DNA of 64,000 nucleotides from Notospermus geniculatus (lineage: Eukaryota; Nemertea; Pilidiophora; Heteronemertea; Lineidae). The notes under the pieces are model-generated. The model had not been told where the DNA came from. It saw only the letters and a program-made list of their open reading frames with translations, and made no database searches. The stretch lies in the NCBI GenBank assembly GCA_002633025.1, contig NMRB01002015.1, positions 1-64,000 of the forward strand, in the 5' to 3' direction. The translations under genes and the position numbers were made by a program. This document shows positions 61,706 to 64,000 of the stretch, piece by piece (within the stretch, counting starts at the first letter, position 1; every line of letters begins with the position of its first letter).

Positions 61706-62576
61706 CACCCTTAGTCAAAAGTAAATAGACGGTGACTAAATTCAATATTTCTTTTAATACATGTATTAATGAAACGCATTTTTTCTTTTTATAGTCACTC
61801 ATAACAATTGCTTCGGCACCTCTTTCCACCGAAATGACCGAGGTATACAGTTTAGTGACTTTTTGGTGAAAGATTGAAATTTGATCAAAAATGAGTTTTT
61901 TTTATTATCGCCTTCGCAAAATCGAGAACCTGACCATCTTACAGCCCTATACTGTTTCCAGACAAAATGATATTTTGAAATAAAGAATTGAAGCTTCTGC
62001 AATCGATTTATTGATGGTTTCTTACAAACAATTTTAAGGTTTTCCAGTTGCCAGTCTGACATCAATTTATAACCAACCAGTTGTGTGTTCAAAGCATGTT
62101 TGCCCTTTCAAAACTAAACCTTACTGCAAAATACAATCAATAATAATGATGCAACGCAATCAATGTGGTTTCCCCCTAGCGTGTGCGTTGTGACGGAGAA
62201 CTGATGAATATTCAACACTTAATGGTCGGTATAAAATACGGACGAGCTCGTGGAAGATCGAACTTGGCAAACCGAACAAAGGTCACGGCAAAAGTCCCTC
62301 TGTAACTTTGTCTCCTTCAGATCCATAGGATCCGAAAGCTAGATTCTACCCAGAAACAAATGTGCTTCAAGATGGCATAGGTGCGATCACGAATAAAAAA
62401 TCACTTTTTTGGATGAAAATTCAAACTTTCACAAAAATATCAGTTCAACGGACAGCAAGATCATTTTGGTGTAAAAAGGTGCCAAAGCAATGGAAATAAA
62501 AAGAACAACTGTGCCTCGCTGCTATATTAGGAAATATTGAATTTAGTCGCTGTCTATTTATTTTTGACTAAGGGTG
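61706..62576. mobile_element. Foldback element CACCCTTAGTC, copy B (871 bp)
   Basis: CACCCTTAGTCAAAAGTAAA against CACCCTTAGTCAAAAATAAA (reverse complement). Arms of about 220 bases share ACTAAATTCAATATTTC and TTGCTT(C/T)GGCACCT. TA at 61704-61705 and 62577-62578. Beyond the outer 20 or so bases the arms differ from copy A. Confidence 0.85.
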
Positions 62577-63767
62577 TACAGTCCCGGCGGCACAGGTCAG
62601 TTTGCCGATCGCAGTGTCTCGTGCCGACAACCATAACCAACAGATAAACCAAAAAAATTATCGTTTGTATACAATGAGATCACATTCTCAAGAAGCGGTT
62701 TTGTTCCAGAAAAGTATAAGCGCATGTGCTTATAATCGGGCGAAACAAAGGCGTGGAAAAGGCCTTAAAACAAGCGATTTTCGTTTATAAGCACATTATT
62801 GTGCTTACGCATAAATACGGTACCGGTGTAGCAGTAAACAGTGTCCCCCTGTAAAAAGTGTCCACTTCTATTGTTGAAAATAAGCGGGATGCAATAAACC
62901 AATTGTCACGGATTAGAATGTAACAATAGGATCTTTTGTTCCCCGGACAGTTTTTCCTAGGACATTCTTTCCCTTCACACTTGTACACATAGCTAAAAAA
63001 ACGAATTCTAATCAAACCCCTTTATTGAGGCAGAAGTATAGTTTACACTCTGTTGACTTGCACCATAATTTGTTTGATTTTTTTGTGCTTACTCGTCTAA
63101 CGAAAATATCTTACCTCCAAGAACATCAATTTCGTCCTCTTTTCTGAGGCCGTCACCATTTTCAAACCCGGTCTTTCAAAAGTAACTCCTCGAAGAGATT
63201 TACTGGGAAAACACGTCTGTGTTCTCTGTGAATATAGAAACAAGGGGGTCCCGAGCGAACAGAGTAGACAACCTAGCATTGACCTGGTTTTCTGTGAAAT
63301 CTTGAACAATCCATCTTCATACCTTTCGCACCCCAAATTGCGGTATCTCCAGTTTACAACAGATTTAACCCCGTTTAGTATGAGGAATATGGAATAGAAA
63401 TACATGTATTGACATGCGTGCATTTTTGATTCTCCAGTTTATACCTTCACTTTTTAAATAAATTAAAATAGTTGAAATAAAAAGTGTGGAGATAAAATAT
63501 TTGAAACAAATGTAACTTAGGCTGAAATTCTCATTATATATATTTTAATGTCCCATAGCACTTTCATTCCTCTTGGAAATCTTCAGTGGGAATGAGCACA
63601 TATTATTTACATGAGATATACAGGAAGTTCACAGTTTATTGATCTTTGGTGGAAATTTTCTAAGTCCAAAAACTAGGCCCACAAAGGGAGGCCTAGTATG
63701 AATGGTATAAAAGTCAGATAAATTTCGTGGCAAGTTCTCGGCCCAGTGCAGTATGGATTGATTTTGG
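62577..63767. other. Non-coding stretch
   Basis: No supported gene or element; AT-rich toward 63430-63560. Confidence 0.25.
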
Positions 63768-63971
63768 GAGGGATCAATTGTAATAGACTCCTACTGATCA
63801 ATTTCACAAATCCCGGCCAGGGGTAATTAATGGTTGATATTGAGGACGTGGCATCAAAGAACCAAATGACTGAGTCCAAACCACAAAATGTGATGCATTT
63901 GGTAACCATGAATTACCCCTGGCCAGCCTTTGTGAAACTGATCAGTAGGGGCCTGTTTCAATTGATCCCTC
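63768..63971. mobile_element. 204-bp MITE, GAGGGATCAATTG ends
   Basis: GAGGGATCAATTG at 63768 mirrors 63959-63971. Arms also share CTACTGATCA(A/G)TTTCACAAA and GGCCAGGGGTAATT. It ends about 30 bases before the window edge. Confidence 0.75.
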
Positions 63972-64000
63972 AACCTGTCGCAAAGCAAGTTGAGGCAAAA

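Noticed and set aside
1-64000. tRNA and rRNA genes
   Set aside because: No cloverleaf with A and B boxes and no rRNA core sequence noticed by eye; a covariance search would be needed to exclude tRNA-derived SINEs.

Overview
This is a transposon-dense stretch of an animal nuclear genome. I can support almost no intact host gene. The nature of the elements (Ty3/gypsy and BEL/Pao LTR retrotransposons, a Helentron carrying a cysteine-protease ORF and an apurinic-like endonuclease, a LINE with an L1-type ORF1, a Sleeping Beauty-like Tc1 element, and dozens of different MITEs), an apparently intronless neuropeptide-type GPCR, and the very frequent palindrome TAGGCCTA outside genes all suggest a marine invertebrate, most likely a deuterostome such as an echinoderm or hemichordate. 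I cannot name the species. One 819-base run of N (58596-59414) and four single Ns (11741, 43419, 47707, 61396) mark assembly joins.

Layout. 1-7378: Ty3/gypsy element on the + strand, cut at its 5' side by the window edge, with gag, a canonical -1 slippery site, pol and the start of the 3' LTR; a second LTR start lies at 7868. 8330-10480: a tandem duplication and five TA-flanked inverted-repeat elements almost end to end. 11249-12980: a tandem duplication holding a 1.2 kb element with a 9-bp target duplication and a THAP-like exon. 13187-20920: Helentron (protease ORF, Rep/helicase ORF with frameshifts, endonuclease). 22556-23690 and its inverted copy 35690-36293: a repeat family. 24225-26206: a nest of elements several levels deep. 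29105-30696: a GPCR pseudogene on the - strand, broken by one nonsense codon and a 587-bp MITE. 30943-32222 and 33141-34595: long inverted-repeat elements with smaller elements inside. 34598-35068: LINE fragment. 36294-41926: BEL/Pao element on the - strand, split by a 1.2 kb repeat. 44619-45491: an unrecognised 290-residue ORF on the - strand. 46988-50454: LINE on the - strand lacking its reverse transcriptase. 50913-52543: MITEs. 52705-54355: Tc1 element with the IR/DR layout. 56260-58500 and 60519-61142: further MITE arrays.

What stands out is not one gene system but the insertion logic. Many unrelated MITEs abut with exactly one TA or one TAA between them. Several insertions sit inside duplicated sequence, so the window itself supplies the matching empty site and fixes the target duplications: TA, TTA/TAA, 9 bp and 10 bp. 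One such insertion disrupts the first transmembrane segment of a GPCR that is otherwise still readable.
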